The notes under the pieces were generated by a model. That model had not been told where the DNA came from. It saw nothing but the letters and a program-made list of their open reading frames with translations, and did not search any database. Source: Anodontia alba (lineage: Eukaryota > Mollusca > Bivalvia > Lucinida > Lucinidae). Taken from it: a DNA stretch of 64,000 nt. The DNA lies in contig OZ024824.1 in the NCBI GenBank assembly GCA_964016985.1, positions 123,252,839 to 123,316,838 of the forward strand, written 5' to 3'. Positions 23,228 to 34,293 of this stretch are shown here, in pieces (the stretch's first letter is position 1; each line of letters begins with the position of its first letter). The translations under genes and the position numbers were made by a program.

Positions 23228-23425
23228 TTAACCATTAAAGTGCCATGCAAAAATGCAGCAGACGACATTTTACTTTTTTTATTATTATTATTTTTCTGGA
23301 TCTTTTGTGTGAATTGTCTGCTTGGTAAACAGTTCACATGGAATGTTTATGCGTATTTTCCCTAAAAAATAATAAAAAAATGTAAAATGTTGGCTGCTGC
23401 AGTATTGATTGACACTTTATGGGTT
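23228..23425. mobile_element. Family B variant
   Basis: TTAACCATTAAAGTGCCATG to TTGACACTTTATGGGTT; GCAGCAGACGACATTTTA is mirrored by TAAAATGTTGGCTGCTGCAG. Confidence 0.75.
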
Positions 23426-24082
23426 ACATGTTTATTACAACCCCCCCCCCCCCACCCCGACTAAAAGCAACAAAACAAACAACAACACGTATTTACAGAA
23501 GGAAATAGTGCCTAATGCCGTTTCGTTCTTCCTAGATTTTCTCAAGAAGGGAGAGATTACACTTACCCCATAAAACCGCTTGTCGCCAACAAGATGGCTA
23601 AAAAAAAACGGATACATTTGAAGCGTTCGACCTTTTTCAAGCATTAATTTACTGCAAAATATGATAGTCACCTGGACAACTAAATATCTGCAGAAAAAAA
23701 AAACAACAAAAAAAACAAAAAAAAACAAAAAAAAAAACGGCGTTTATTAAAAATACAGACATTTGCGGTTACGTTTTGTTGTTATGTCTCATAATTGATT
23801 TTTTCTGCTTTTCTGTTTTTTTTTCTGAGCTTCGTGCTCCAAACTAAGTTCAGTACTGAATGAGCAATTAATGTGTTACGTTTGTTTAGCTTGTTTTTAT
23901 TAGAGTGATGCTTAGCAAGTCTTTAGGGAGTATATGATGCCGGTCGTCACATCAATGACATGTTTCAGAATAATAATAATAATAAATAACTACTGAATTT
24001 AAAACTCTCTCCTTTTCTAAACAGGTTCGAAAGAAGTAAAATTTAGACGGAAACAAAATGTTGCCTTAGTGAAATTATTAGA

Positions 24083-24363
24083 CATCACGAAAACACGCCT
24101 ATATAATTTTGACCCCCTTAAACCCAACTTTTATATAGTAAAACTGGGGTTTACAAGGGTATACATTATTTTTCTTATTTCTGCTCAAAAACATAGATTG
24201 TGGATACTCGTTAGAACCGCCTTGTCGAGGCGATTCTAATGATTATCCACAATCTATGTTTTGAGTAGGAATATGAAAAGTATCAGATTTTTTTTATCTG
24301 TAAAATTTTCCTTTTTTGGTTGTAAAATTTTCAATATATTGGAATATGCGTGTTTTCGTAATG
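24083..24363 (-). mobile_element. Family A palindromic element
   Basis: CATCACGAAAACACGCC to GCGTGTTTTCGTAATG. One core arm has decayed (GCGATTCTAATGATTATCC), giving mismatched hairpin arms. It sits about 80 bases from tRNA-Thr 24443. Confidence 0.88.
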
Positions 24364-24442
24364 TGGTGTAAACTGCATTCAGTGTCATTTTGGTAGTGAG
24401 ATATAGGGGGACTAAATAAAAAAGTTTAAAAGAAATGAACCA

Positions 24443-24514
24443 GCCCCCAGTGAGGATCGAACTCACGACCCCTGGTTTACAAGACCAGTGCTCTAACCAC
24501 TGAGCTATGGAGGC
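24443..24514 (-). tRNA. tRNA-Thr (anticodon TGT)
   Basis: A 72-nt intronless cloverleaf with acceptor GCCTCCA/TGGGGGC, D stem GCTC/GAGC, anticodon stem CTGGT/ACCAG around loop CTTGTAA, and T stem GTGAG/CTCAC with loop TTCGATC. The A box (TAGCTCAGTGG) and B box (GTTCGATCC) are intact. A TTTT run about 10 bases past the 3' end on the minus strand can end Pol III transcription. Identical in sequence to the copies at 27009 and 33552. Confidence 0.95.
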
Positions 24515-24679
24515 GCTTGGTAGGTTGATTATTATTAATATTTTCATATATTTCTTTTCTATGCTAAATTGATTTTCTTTTCTTTCTTTCCATGAGGTTT
24601 CTTTCTGTCCATGGCTGTACATACTATGGCGACAGCTGGCACAACAGATCCGACTTTAGACACTGTGAGTATGGGGTGA

Positions 24680-24865
24680 ACAAAGAAGGGCGCCCAACGA
24701 AGACTCAAATCAGCCTGCGCATCGCTCAGTCTGATCAGAGTTTTCATTATCCGCATGAAGAAACTTTACATTATTGGCTATCCAAAATGCGCTCAGTGAA
24801 GATTCAGATTAGACTGTGCGAATGCGTAGTCTGATCTGAATCTTCACTGGGCGCACATGTCCGAA
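24680..24865. repeat. Family D (sub-type 2), near tRNA-Thr 24443
   Basis: GGGCGCCCAACGAAGACTCA, CAGTCTGATCAGAGTTTTC, AATGCGCTCAGTGAAGATTC and TTCACTGGGCGCACATG. Confidence 0.75.
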
Positions 24866-24879
24866 ACTATATTTTCTGA

Positions 24880-25115
24880 CATTGCCTTGCGCTGTACACA
24901 GAAGTTTTGTTATAATTAAATGCAAAACCTCTTGTCATAACTGCTTATGCTCAGAAAATTTTATTCCATTTATTAGGTTTGAAAAAAAAAAAAAAAAAAA
25001 AAAATCAAATATTTTTATTTTTCCCACAGTAAAAATTGCTACAAATCGTGCAAAAATCGATATGGTAGGTAGACTGGAGGCAGGTTGTTAACAAGTTCCA
25101 CTTGTTCAGATTTCT
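24880..25115 (+). repeat. Repeat F, third copy of the outer-arm segment
   Basis: Shares GCGCTGTACACAGAAG, the long A run, AAATCAAATATTTT, GGTAGGTAGACTGGAGGCAG-like and ACTTGTTCAGATTT words with 38240-38510 in the same orientation and with 25765-26000 inverted. It follows a tRNA-Thr and a family D copy, as in the arms, so it may be a third, rearranged copy of the same segment. Confidence 0.6.
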
Positions 25116-25177
25116 TAAATTCTTACAATATTATTGTGAAACATAAATAATTAGAAAGCGGTAGAAAAAGTAAAAAA

Positions 25178-25406
25178 CAACAACAACAACAAAAACAAAA
25201 CAAAACAAAAAAAAAAAAAAAAAAAACAAAAAAAAAAAAAACAAAAAAAAAAAAAAAAAAAAAAACAACAACAAAAAACACCACCCCCCCCCCCCCCCTC
25301 AAAAAAAACAAACAAAAAAAAAAAAAAAAAAAAACATTTTCTAAAATGAAAATTAAAAAAAAGTAATAATAATAAAATAAAAAAAAAAAAATAAAATAAA
25401 ATAAAA
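25178..25406 (+). repeat. Low-complexity A/C-rich tract
   Basis: Long A runs broken by C, including a C18 run near 25284. It lies between two inverted copies of repeat F. Confidence 0.95.
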
Positions 25407-25907
25407 ATCACTTGAATTGAATTGAATGGATATTACATAGGTCAGACCAATTTTTGGCCATAAGTTTTATTTTACTGTCTTTTCGACATCTCTCGGAAAG
25501 ACGTTTTTTGCTTGGCGTTTTATCTTAAATGAAACTATTTTGTTCTGATAGACCATATCTTATCAGAAACCATTTGTCTTTTCTGTTTCTGTGTTTTGTT
25601 CTCAAATTTGTACCCTAAAAATAAACTTATCACTAAAAAATTAGTCTGACCTATGCAATTTCTATAGAAAAGTGATTTTTTTGAATTTTTATCTAAGAAA
25701 ATATTGTTTTACTTTTCTTTGCTGAATTTGATTCATTGATGTTTCATAACAATATGGTGAAAATTTCAGAAAAAAATGAACAAGCAGAACTTGTTGAAAA
25801 TCTGCCTCGAAGTAACCTACCCTACAAATTTCTGCAGAATTTGTATTCATTTTTACTATGGGAAAAAGTGAAAATATCTGATATTTTGAAAAACATTGAC
25901 TAGAATA

Positions 25908-25943
<36 letters not shown>

Positions 25944-26203
25944 ATAGGTAGTTACTTATGACCAAAGTTTGCAAATTTACTACTGGGAAAACGCCAAGCA
26001 AAACATGTAATGCTGAAAAAACAGTAACTTTTCACACAGGTAAATAAAAATTCGATCATTTATATGCAGGTAAGGGGCGGGACGAAGTAAGGGGCGGTGG
26101 GAAGCATAAATCAAGGTATATACAGTTAGCTTAGCTAAAACAGAATAATTTTTAAGGGCACCCTGTAAAAATCTACAAAAAATGTCTGCCAAGTATTGCT
26201 TCC

Positions 26204-26486
26204 CATCACGAAAACATGCCTGTATAATGTTGACCCCCTTACCGTAAACCCAACTTTTATGTAGTAAAACTGGGGGTTTACAGGGGTGTACATTATTTTT
26301 ATTATTTCTGCTCATAAACATAGATTGTGGGTAATCGTTAGAACCGCCTCGCCGAGGCGGTTCTAACGATTACCCACAGTCTATGTTTTCAGCAGAAATA
26401 TGAAAATATCAGAATTGTTATCTGAAAATTTTCATTTTTTGGTGGTAAAATGCTGAGTATATTTGAATAGGCATGTTTTCATAATG
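26204..26486 (-). mobile_element. Family A element with symmetric arm substitution
   Basis: Complete copy in the left arm of the large inverted repeat. Its core reads GGGTAATCGTTAG on the left and CTAACGATTACCC on the right, where the family norm is GGGTACTCGTTAG / CTAACGAGTACCC. Both arms carry the matching change, so the hairpin stays perfect. Confidence 0.9.
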
Positions 26487-26635
26487 CAGAATCAAAGAGG
26501 GAGCCATCGGAAGCAAAGCATAAATCAAATAAACGAAAATAGCAGACTCAGTTTATTGAGTCTGTTCATGAACACTCACTGCTCACGCCTGCCGAGTAAC
26601 CCATGGTTTTTCTAATACCGTATCTACCCTGAGTA

Positions 26636-26830
26636 TTGGGACACCTTATATATATACTTACCATACTTGTCCTAGAATTTGAAATAGTTCATTCTACTAC
26701 CCGTTCATGTAGCTGGCATATTGCTGCAGGTATAGCAAACAGTGGAGACCCTGATCAGACGCCGTATTCTGGAAGTAGACTGTTTGCAAAGGATTATCTG
26801 TTCCGATACATAGAGTTATTTAATACGGTT
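26636..26830. repeat. Family E, left arm (hairpin partly deleted)
   Basis: AACAGTGGAGACCCTGATCA and GACGCCGTATTCTGG remain, but the mirror half is lost; the right-arm partner at 33835-34020 keeps it. Confidence 0.7.
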
Positions 26831-27008
26831 AACGCGAATGAGCTCTGTTGCCCCAATGAACAAGAAATGTGCACTACACAAAAGTGAAGACTTTGGAGCC
26901 GTTTTACAGTTTAACATCACCAGTTATGTGGTATGACTCTAATGCCAACTGGGTAGGCGAGGTAACCAAGAAACCAAACCAAACAAAATGTATAAGATAT
27001 GCGAAGAA

Positions 27009-27080
27009 GCCCCCAGTGAGGATCGAACTCACGACCCCTGGTTTACAAGACCAGTGCTCTAACCACTGAGCTATGGAGGC
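27009..27080 (-). tRNA. tRNA-Thr (anticodon TGT), left arm of the large inverted repeat
   Basis: Same 72-nt sequence as the gene at 24443, with all stems and both internal promoter boxes intact. It lies in the left arm of the 25.8-38.5 kb inverted repeat and pairs with the plus-strand copy at 33552. A TTTT run lies roughly 20 bases downstream. Confidence 0.95.
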
Positions 27081-27147
27081 GCTTGCAAAGTAATCTTATT
27101 ACTTACATATATGTTATATATGAATGAAATGGAGCCGCTGCGTCAGA

Positions 27148-27345
27148 AAACATACCTTCGGACATGTGCGCCCAGCGAAGATTCCGACCAGCCTGCGCAT
27201 TCGCGCAGTCTGATCAGAATCTTTACTTGGCGTATTTTGGATAACCAGGGATTCAAAGTTTCTTCATGCGAACAACGATCAGACTACACGGATCCGCAGG
27301 CTAATTTGAGTCTTCGTTGGGCGCACACGTCAGAAGGTATGGTTT
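27148..27345. repeat. Family D (sub-type 2), left arm
   Basis: ACATACCTTCGGACATGTGC, CGCAGTCTGATCAGAATC and GTCTTCGTTGGGCGCACACG. Mirror of 33283-33480. Confidence 0.8.
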
Positions 27346-28344
27346 CTCATTTTGTGACTCAATTGATTGTGACACAACTGTTTCTTTATTGACTACGATG
27401 ACAGTTGATACAACTATGCCCGCCAACACAACAAATGTGGCTTTATGACATAAGAGAAATATTTAGATCAGACCAGTCGGTACATAATCATAATCTGGTT
27501 AGAATCAGTGCAGACTTTATAAAATGAACCGTTTTAACCTTGATAGGTCCGACTGATCTGGGTCTACGCTGTTTGCATACTGTGATATTGCGTCTTTTAT
27601 CTTGTTGAGGTTAATCTCGTTGATAATTGTAAATGTATATAAATTAACCGTGTATTTTCTACCTTTGATTTCTAGATATTAACCATAGTCTGCTGAACCT
27701 TGATATGCCCTTCCTTTGCAAACAGTGTAGATCCTGATCAGTTGGCTTCTGATATGGATACCCACTGTTTACTTTAAGTATGTGAATTTGTATCAACAAT
27801 CTGGATCGCTGAAAATTAGAAGTGGACGTAGCATCTTAATTTATTCAGCATGGCAAGGATTAACATTGTTAAAATTAATATTTTAAACTTATCGTTGCAT
27901 GGTTGTCTGCAGAATAGCCAAAGAAAACCAAACAAAACAAGAAAAAATAAAAAGACAACAACAAAAAGTAGCAACAAGCAACTTTTTGTATTATCAGTTT
28001 TTCAGTAAATCTATTGAAATTGGATTATCTCAAGAATTTTGGATTATTGCGTTATACTGGATTTATCAGATTGTGTCTGCCTGTATTGTGTTGTGGGTGT
28101 TGTGTTGTGTTGTGTTGTGTTGTGTTGTGTTGTATTGAATTGTAGATATCTTTTTGTGTTTATTTAACCTCTTTATTGTATTGTGTTGTATTGTATTGTA
28201 CTATATTAAATCATGTTGTATTGAATAGTATTTTGTTGTAAATAGTAGATAACGACGTCACTGAAACACGTGCCAAACTCACTAAAATGGAGAACAGAAA
28301 AAAGGACAAAACAGTAAACGTAAGATAAAAAGTATTTGTAAAGG

Positions 28345-28585
28345 GAACTTGATACGCTCGGTAGATTATCCGCCATTGTTTATAAGGGAGATAACTGTTG
28401 TGACTTCCTATCTCCTCTCTTGCACACCATGCACTTTCTTATACATAAGTCTATTCTAAAAGGAAAGAATTTGCTCCCAATGGGAGCAAATTCTTTCCTT
28501 TTAGAGAAGAAACCTTTTTCAGAACGAGCAAAATCAATTTTGACAGAGTTGCCTCCCCTGAAAGAGTAGTCATTTCCTTTAAAAT
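28345..28585. repeat. Family G hairpin repeat, canonical
   Basis: TTATCCGCCATTGTTTATAA, GGAAAGAATTTGCTCCCAAT mirrored by GGGAGCAAATTCTTTCC, then GACAGAGTTGCCTCCCC. Related copies lie at 20020-20160, 40640-40880, 47340-47640, 50745-51200 (with SINE), 55490-55760 and 62330-62500. Confidence 0.75.
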
Positions 28586-28703
28586 CTATTTAGAATAATC
28601 TATGCTACCCTATTCGACCTTATTACCTCACATACCCCTATAAACGCACAGTCAAGCTATCCCGTAGGCCTCAGATTGCAGACCCCGTAATATTATCTAC
28701 TTA

Positions 28704-28850
28704 TTTATAACAGCATATATTGTGGGTACTCATCTGAATTGCCTCGACACGGCGAGACAATTCAAACGAGTTCATACAATATATGCTTATATAAACTTGT
28801 CGAGGTCATTCAAATGAGTACTCACAATATATGCTTTTATAAAGAAAATC
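28704..28850. repeat. Diverged relative of the family A hairpin core
   Basis: ATTGTGGGTACTCATCTGAA...CCTCGACAC-GGCGAG folds with a complementary arm ending ACAATATATGC, followed by a further partial arm (GAGTACTCACAATATATGC). Layout and words match the family A core, but the outer thirds are absent and arm bases differ. Confidence 0.55.
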
Positions 28851-29369
28851 AGATCACCTACCACATAAGCATCATTAAATACGTCCCTTAGGAAGGCTCC
28901 TGCTAATATTCCTTCGAAATGTACCCTTTTTAGGAAGATATTTTACTAAAATTTTTTCCAGTAATTTGGAAAAACTTAAGCGCACAGTGTTGTAATGAAG
29001 TCGAATACGGCATTTTAATATGCTCGTCTGAAACTTTCTATTTCTTATCACAGATACAACAAACAATGGGGATCAGAAACAATTCATAATACGGTGTCCG
29101 GACAATTGAAATAATTAGTGGAATTATACAATCAAAGCACTGAGAGTACTACTGGGGACAAACAAGATTATCATGAATGTTATTGAGTTTCTTCCCTCCA
29201 ATATTTTGTCCCGCTGTCTTCCATTTTTACCCTATGTGGTCTAATTTTAAATTTCAACTTGGTTATAACCATAACATATCAAGCGAAAAATGAGGTTCTC
29301 AGGGATATGCATAGTATTTTATTTTCTGTGTTAACACTGAGTAAAAAAGTAAATTGCTCTTGTCATTGG

Positions 29370-29840
29370 CCGGCGCGCGAATCGAGCCGGTCTCTCAATA
29401 TAGCTTTGGATTTTTATGTATGGAGAAGTGTTTGAGTAGCGCAGAGCGCAGTTTGGTAAGTTGGAATATGACCTGCAGTCCATCTTTGGTAAGTTTGACT
29501 ATGACCTGTAGTCCATACTTTATCTGACGCATGGTAAAATAAGATTCTAGATAAGATCTGGTATCTTATTTAAATTCTGGCATTTTTTTTAAATAATAAT
29601 GTACAAACTAAATCTCGTGGAGATCCCAATATGACTAGGATTCGCGTATTGCTTGATCAAGAAAATTCATAAAGCTTAATAAAAGCATACATTAAAGAAT
29701 CACATTGCTGTTCTTTTATACCTATTACATTAAAAATTTATTAAAGTTTAGTATACCCGTGTCCTATGTTTCTAAGTAAACATGAACAAAATTTGCGCCG
29801 TACTTAGACGTTTACGGCTAAGTATTTTGTCTTGTTGTTG
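29370..29840 (+). repeat. Repeat J, copy 2 (uninterrupted)
   Basis: Runs GGCCGGCGCGCGAATCGAGC, TCTCAATATAGCTTTGG, then the shared body to AGACGTTTACGGC. It supplies the empty site for the LINE insertion seen in copy 1. Confidence 0.75.
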
Positions 29841-29888
29841 CTTCTACAGCTCATTAACAAGTCAAATATGCGAAACATGGATAAAAAC

Positions 29889-30134
29889 CAGGGCCCAGTT
29901 GTTCAAAGCTAACGACGTCGTTAGTTAACGATTCGTTAAAATTTACATCGAGTGATACGCAAATATGCTGAAATTGTTTGCTGAAAAAATGTGAGTAGCT
30001 TTTGCAGTGCAAAAGCTACTCACATTTTTTCAGCAAAAAATATCAGAATATTGTATATTGAATCCGCTAAAACAGTTAACGAAATGACGCTTAACGAGCT
30101 CGTTAAGCTAATGACGCTTTGAACAATTGGGCCC
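29889..30134. mobile_element. Family C palindromic MITE
   Basis: CAGGGCCCAGTTGTTCAAAG to TTTGAACAATTGGGCCC with the same GAGTAGCTTTTGCAGTGC centre. Immediately followed by a (CA)n microsatellite region. Confidence 0.9.
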
Positions 30135-30204
30135 AGGAGGAGCTACAGTCATGCATCGAAACACACCTCGGAAACAAACAACAGACACTACCAAGATAAC
30201 CAGT

Positions 30205-30208
<4 letters not shown>

Positions 30209-30287
<79 letters not shown>
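30209..30287 (+). repeat. (CA)n microsatellite
   Basis: About 39 uninterrupted CA units directly beside a family C element. Confidence 0.98.
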
Positions 30288-30291
<4 letters not shown>

Positions 30292-30429
30292 GACAAGTTG
30301 TTCCCAGGCCATAAGGAAAAAGTGTGCGTAATAAGAGGTCAGCCTCTGAGCCTTATGACGTTCCTAAACTGTATGTTTTCCGTAGAAACCCAATTCAATA
30401 TAAAACTCATCTTTTAGCAAAGATCTTGA

Positions 30430-30835
30430 AAGATTTTCGCAGACGAGAGGGGAGACCCCAAGCCACACCAAGGTTCAGATTAGCACGCGACATTATCTGT
30501 GTTGTGTGCTTCTGATTAATTGTCAGAAATCTGGATACCTAACGGGCTGAGACTTTTCTCATATACAGATCTTCCGTAAGAGTGGAATAAACTCCTTCCT
30601 GAGAAATCCCAACATGTATCTCTCTATAACTTGTCTGTCACCCATAACAATGTCATGGACTTTAGTGACTACTAGTATTTGGGGAGTTGCTACAGTGACA
30701 GGCCTTCCAGAACGGGGTCACCCTCAAGGCTCTCCCTGTCATGCTTAAATTCTGCCACCTACCTTTTTACTGTAGCAAATGAAGGTGCATCCTTCCCCAA
30801 TGTTGCTACCATATCAGCCTGATAGCCTTAGGTGC
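30430..30835 (-). pseudogene. mariner transposase N-terminal relic
   Basis: Minus-strand translation in shifting frames gives ADMVATLGKDAPSFATVKR, VAEFKHDRESLEGDPV, KVHDIVMGDRQ and MRKVSAR, the helix-turn-helix half of a Tc1/mariner (mariner type) transposase. Several stops and frameshifts occur, and the catalytic DDE/D part is absent. It lies between a (CA)n tract and a LINE fragment in the inverted-repeat spacer. Confidence 0.75.
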
Positions 30836-31039
30836 TACACCCTTTATACGCAAATGTTAAATCACCGCTCGTTCTGAGTATTGTACAATCGTTTGCCGAC
30901 GATGCGCCGCTAACGTGCTCCTCAACAAACGTGCTCCTCACCTCAAGTGCAAATTTTTTCTCGTTACAGTTTGAAAAATGTAAATAACGTTCAAACTTTA
31001 GTATCACATACAAGTCAGTATTTTCACTCTTTCCCAAAC

Positions 31040-32107
31040 ATTATTATACTGGATCACGTCAACTCCAGATCTTGCATACTAGGATAAGGACAGGTTGCAG
31101 CGCTTTGAACAACGATCTTTTTCTTAAGAACATAGTAGAAAGTCCATTGTGCGCTTGTAGAAGCGGAGATATAGAAAAAGCGGACCATTTCTTTCTAAAG
31201 TGTATGCTTTACAATGAGCATCGACTGGAACTATTTTGGAAAGTCTCACAGTTTTGTAATGTAACATTAGATTTACTCCTAAAGGGGAACTTAACTTCAT
31301 CTTTTGAAACCAACATGGAAATATTCAAATTCGTGCAAAGGTACATACAATCAACAAAACGATTTTGAAGTTACTTGCACTCTCTGTAACCCTCCATCTC
31401 CAGAACAATTATTTTCTTTTCTTTTCCATTACGAAAACATGCCTATTCAAATATACTGAAAATGTCACCACCAAAAACTGAAAATTTTCAGATAAAAAAA
31501 TCTGATATTTTTCATAATTCTGCTCAAAACATAGATTGTAGGTACTCGTTAGAACCGCCTCGCCGAGGCGGTTCTAACGAGTACCCACAATCTATGTTTT
31601 GAGCAGAAATGAAAAATAATGTATACCCCTGTAAACCCAGTTTTACAATATAAAAGTGGGGTTTAAGGGGGTCAATATTATATAGGTATGTTTTCGTAAT
31701 GACTTTTCTTTTCTTTTCTTTTTTTTCTACTTTTCCTTCTATCCCCTACTTAGTTTACCCTTTGAGTACTTTTCTCACTGTTTTTGTACCTGGTATAGTA
31801 CTATCACCATTATTATTATTATTATTATTGTTACACAAGCTACCAAATACTCCTTACATGTTAGTTTATTTTTCTTAGTACACATAATGCGAATTTAATC
31901 TGTCTTAACATACATATAATGCATTAGCTGTAACCGCTTGTAAATATTAGCATTGTATTAGTTTTTCTTTTTGCCAGTATATATACAGTTGTGCATGTTT
32001 CAGGAGAAGAACAAAATAAGCTTAAAGCTTCCATTCTAATCCTGGTTGTGTTATGACATTTATATGTTTTGTATATGTACTAAATTGGAAATAAAAAATG
32101 TTTAAAC
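31040..32107 (+). pseudogene. 5'-truncated LINE, C-terminal frame and 3' UTR
   Basis: From YYTGSRQLQILHTRIRTGC the frame runs to a stop at 31366-31368, with the CACRSGDIEKADHFFLKC cluster and a STKRF end. The 3' UTR is interrupted by a family A element (31437-31701) and ends AATAAAAAATGTTTAAAC. It lies in the spacer of the large inverted repeat. Confidence 0.8.
31437..31701 (+). mobile_element. Family A element inserted in a LINE 3' region
   Basis: CATTACGAAAACATGCC to GGTATGTTTTCGTAATG. It lies after the stop codon of a LINE open frame (31366) and before that LINE's AATAAAAAATGTTTAAAC end, so it inserted after the LINE. TTTTCTTTTCTTTT occurs on both sides, which may be a target duplication or a pre-existing simple repeat. 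Confidence 0.9.
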
Positions 32108-32129
32108 TAACAAACATGCTTGATACAGA

Positions 32130-32410
32130 GGGTATTTAAATCATGATTTGCTTGTATTGTCCACTTGGAGGAAACAATGGTTGGTCAATTTCAATCCCAG
32201 TAAAACAGAAGCGATTGTCTTTTCTTGTAATGACGCATATCATTCTTCGAATTTTATGTTCGAAGGTGTATTGGTTAATTTTGTTGAAAGTCATAAGCAT
32301 CTAGGGATTAATCTTTCATGCCGCATGCGCGCATAGAAAACATGATCACATCTGTATCCAAATTATTAGGAACAATGACAGCCGTTAAATACAAATTGAA
32401 TAGGAGTTTT
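32130..32410 (+). pseudogene. LINE reverse transcriptase fragment (palm/thumb part)
   Basis: The frame WLVNFNPSKTEAIVFS through ESHKHLGINLS matches the segment after the catalytic motif in the LINE at 58306-59770. After a frameshift near 32325 it continues as NMITSVSKLLGTM and breaks off near YKLNRSF where the inverted-repeat arm begins. Confidence 0.7.
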
Positions 32411-33282
32411 TGTTCTGCTCTCCATTTCAGTGATTTTGGCACGTATTTCAGTGCACGTGGTTATTTACTATTTACAATAAGATATCTACAATACAATACA
32501 TCACAACACACAACAACACAATACAGGCAGAAACAATCTGATACATTCAGTATAACACAATAATCCAAATTTCTTGAGATAATCCAGTTTCAATACATTT
32601 ACTGAAAAACTGTTATTTTAAACTTGTTTGTTGCTACTTTTTGTTGTTGTCTTTTTATTTGTTCTTGTTTTGTTTTGTTTTCTTTGGCTATTCTGCAGAC
32701 AACCATGCAAAGATAAGTTTGAAATATTAATTTTAACAATGTTAACCCTTGCCATGCTGAATAAATTAAGATGCTACGTCCACTTCTAATTTTTAGACAA
32801 TCAGATGACTAGATCCAGGTTGTTGATGCAAATTCATATACGTAAATATAAACAGTGGATATCCATATCAGAAGCCAACTGATCGGGATCTACACTGTTT
32901 GCAAAGGAAGGGCATATCAAGGTTCAGCAGACTGTGGTTAATATCTAGAAATCAAAGGTAGAAAATATACGGTTAATTTATGTACATTTACAATAACCGC
33001 TTATCAACGAGATTCACAACCAAGAAGATAAAAGAAAAAAAAAAGACGCAATATCACAGTATGCAAACAGCGTAGATCAGTCGGATCTATCAAGGTTAAA
33101 ACGGTTCATTTATAAAGTCTGCACTGATTCTAACCAGATTATGATTATGTGCCGACTGGTCTGATCTACGTATTTCTCTTATGTAATAAAGCCACATTTG
33201 TTGTGTTGGCGGGCATAGTTATATCAACTGTCACCGTAGTCAATAAAGAACAGTTGTGCCACAATCAATTGAGTCACAAAAT

Positions 33283-33480
33283 GAGAAACCATACCTTCTG
33301 ACGTGTGAACCCAACGAAGATTCAAATTAGCTTGCGGATCCGTGCAGTCTGATCAGAGTTCGCATGAAGAAACTTTGAATCCCTGGCTATCCAAAATGCA
33401 TCAAGTGAAGATTCTGATCAGACTGCGCGAATACGTCGGTTGAAAATCTGCGCTGGGCGCACATGTCCGAAGTTATGTCT
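33283..33480. repeat. Family D (sub-type 2), right arm
   Basis: AACCATACCTTCTGACGTGT, GCAGTCTGATCAGAGTTCGC and GCGCTGGGCGCACATGTCCG. Mirror of 27148-27345. Confidence 0.8.
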
Positions 33481-33551
33481 TCTGACGCAGCGGCTCAATT
33501 TCATTCATATATAATATATATGTAAGTAATAAGATGAATAACGTTCCAAGC

Positions 33552-33623
33552 GCCTCCATAGCTCAGTGGTTAGAGCACTGGTCTTGTAAACCAGGGGTCG
33601 TGAGTTCGATCCTCACTGGGGGC
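33552..33623 (+). tRNA. tRNA-Thr (anticodon TGT), right arm of the large inverted repeat
   Basis: Identical to the other two tRNA-Thr genes over 72 nt although flanking arm sequence has diverged, which is consistent with selection or recent conversion. It is the mirror partner of 27009-27080. TTTTGTTTTG downstream near 33644-33653 is a likely Pol III terminator. Confidence 0.95.
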
Positions 33624-33834
33624 TTCTTCGTATATCTTATACATTTTGTTTTGTTCGGTTTCCTGGTTACCACACCTATCCAATTGGCATTAGAGTCATA
33701 CCACATAATTGTTGGTAAGTTTAGGCTGTAAAACGGCTCCATATTCTTCAATTTTGTGTAGTTCATATTTCTTGTCCTTAGGGGCAACAGAGTTCAATTC
33801 GAATTTACCGTAATAACCCTTAGTATCGGATCAG

Positions 33835-34020
33835 ATAAGCCTTTGCAAACAGTGTACTTCCAGATCAGAATATTCTGCGGCAGAATACGGCGTCTGATCA
33901 GGGTCTACACTGTTTGCTATACCTTCAGCAATATTCTAGCTACATGAACGGGTAGTAGAATGGACTTTTTCAAATTCTAGGACAAGTATGGTAAGTATAT
34001 ATGGTGTCCCAATACTCGGG
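33835..34020. repeat. Family E, right arm (hairpin intact)
   Basis: GCAGAATACGGCGTCTGATC and CAGGGTCTACACTGTTTGC with complementary half before it. Confidence 0.7.
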
Positions 34021-34185
34021 GTAGATACGGTATTAGAAAAAAAAATCATGGGTTAGCAGGCATGAACAGTGTTACACATCACCTAACAGTTCATGAACTG
34101 ACTCGATAAACTGAGTCTGCTATTTTCGTTTATTTGATTTATGCTTTGCTTCTGATGGCTCCCTCTTTGATTCTGCATTACGAAA

Positions 34186-34293
34186 ACAAGCTTTTTCAAA
34201 TATATTGAAAATTGTACCACAAAAAAATGGAAACTTTCAGATAAACAATCTGATATGTTTCATATAACATTATACTGACATGTTTTCGTGATG
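34186..34293 (+). mobile_element. Family A element lacking its hairpin core
   Basis: Both termini (CATTACGAAAACAAGC and GACATGTTTTCGTGATG) and the left third are present, but the whole central palindrome is missing. It is positionally the mirror of 26204-26486, so the core was lost after the arm duplication. Confidence 0.85.

Larger units (their letters stand above)
25760..28305. repeat. Left arm of a large imperfect inverted repeat
   Basis: Read in reverse complement this arm matches the right arm in order: GAACAAGCAGAACTTG near 25785, the segment around 25980-26200, a family A copy, the AAATAGCAGACTCAGTTTAT block near 26536, family E, tRNA-Thr, family D, family E fragments and a TTGTG-rich tract. 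The inner end is near 28250-28305 (GTCACTGAAACACGTGCC mirrored near 32445). Spacing between the arms is about 4.1 kb. Confidence 0.85.

Noticed and set aside
30103..30312. Cys-Val repeat frame
   Set aside because: Translation of the (CA)n microsatellite.
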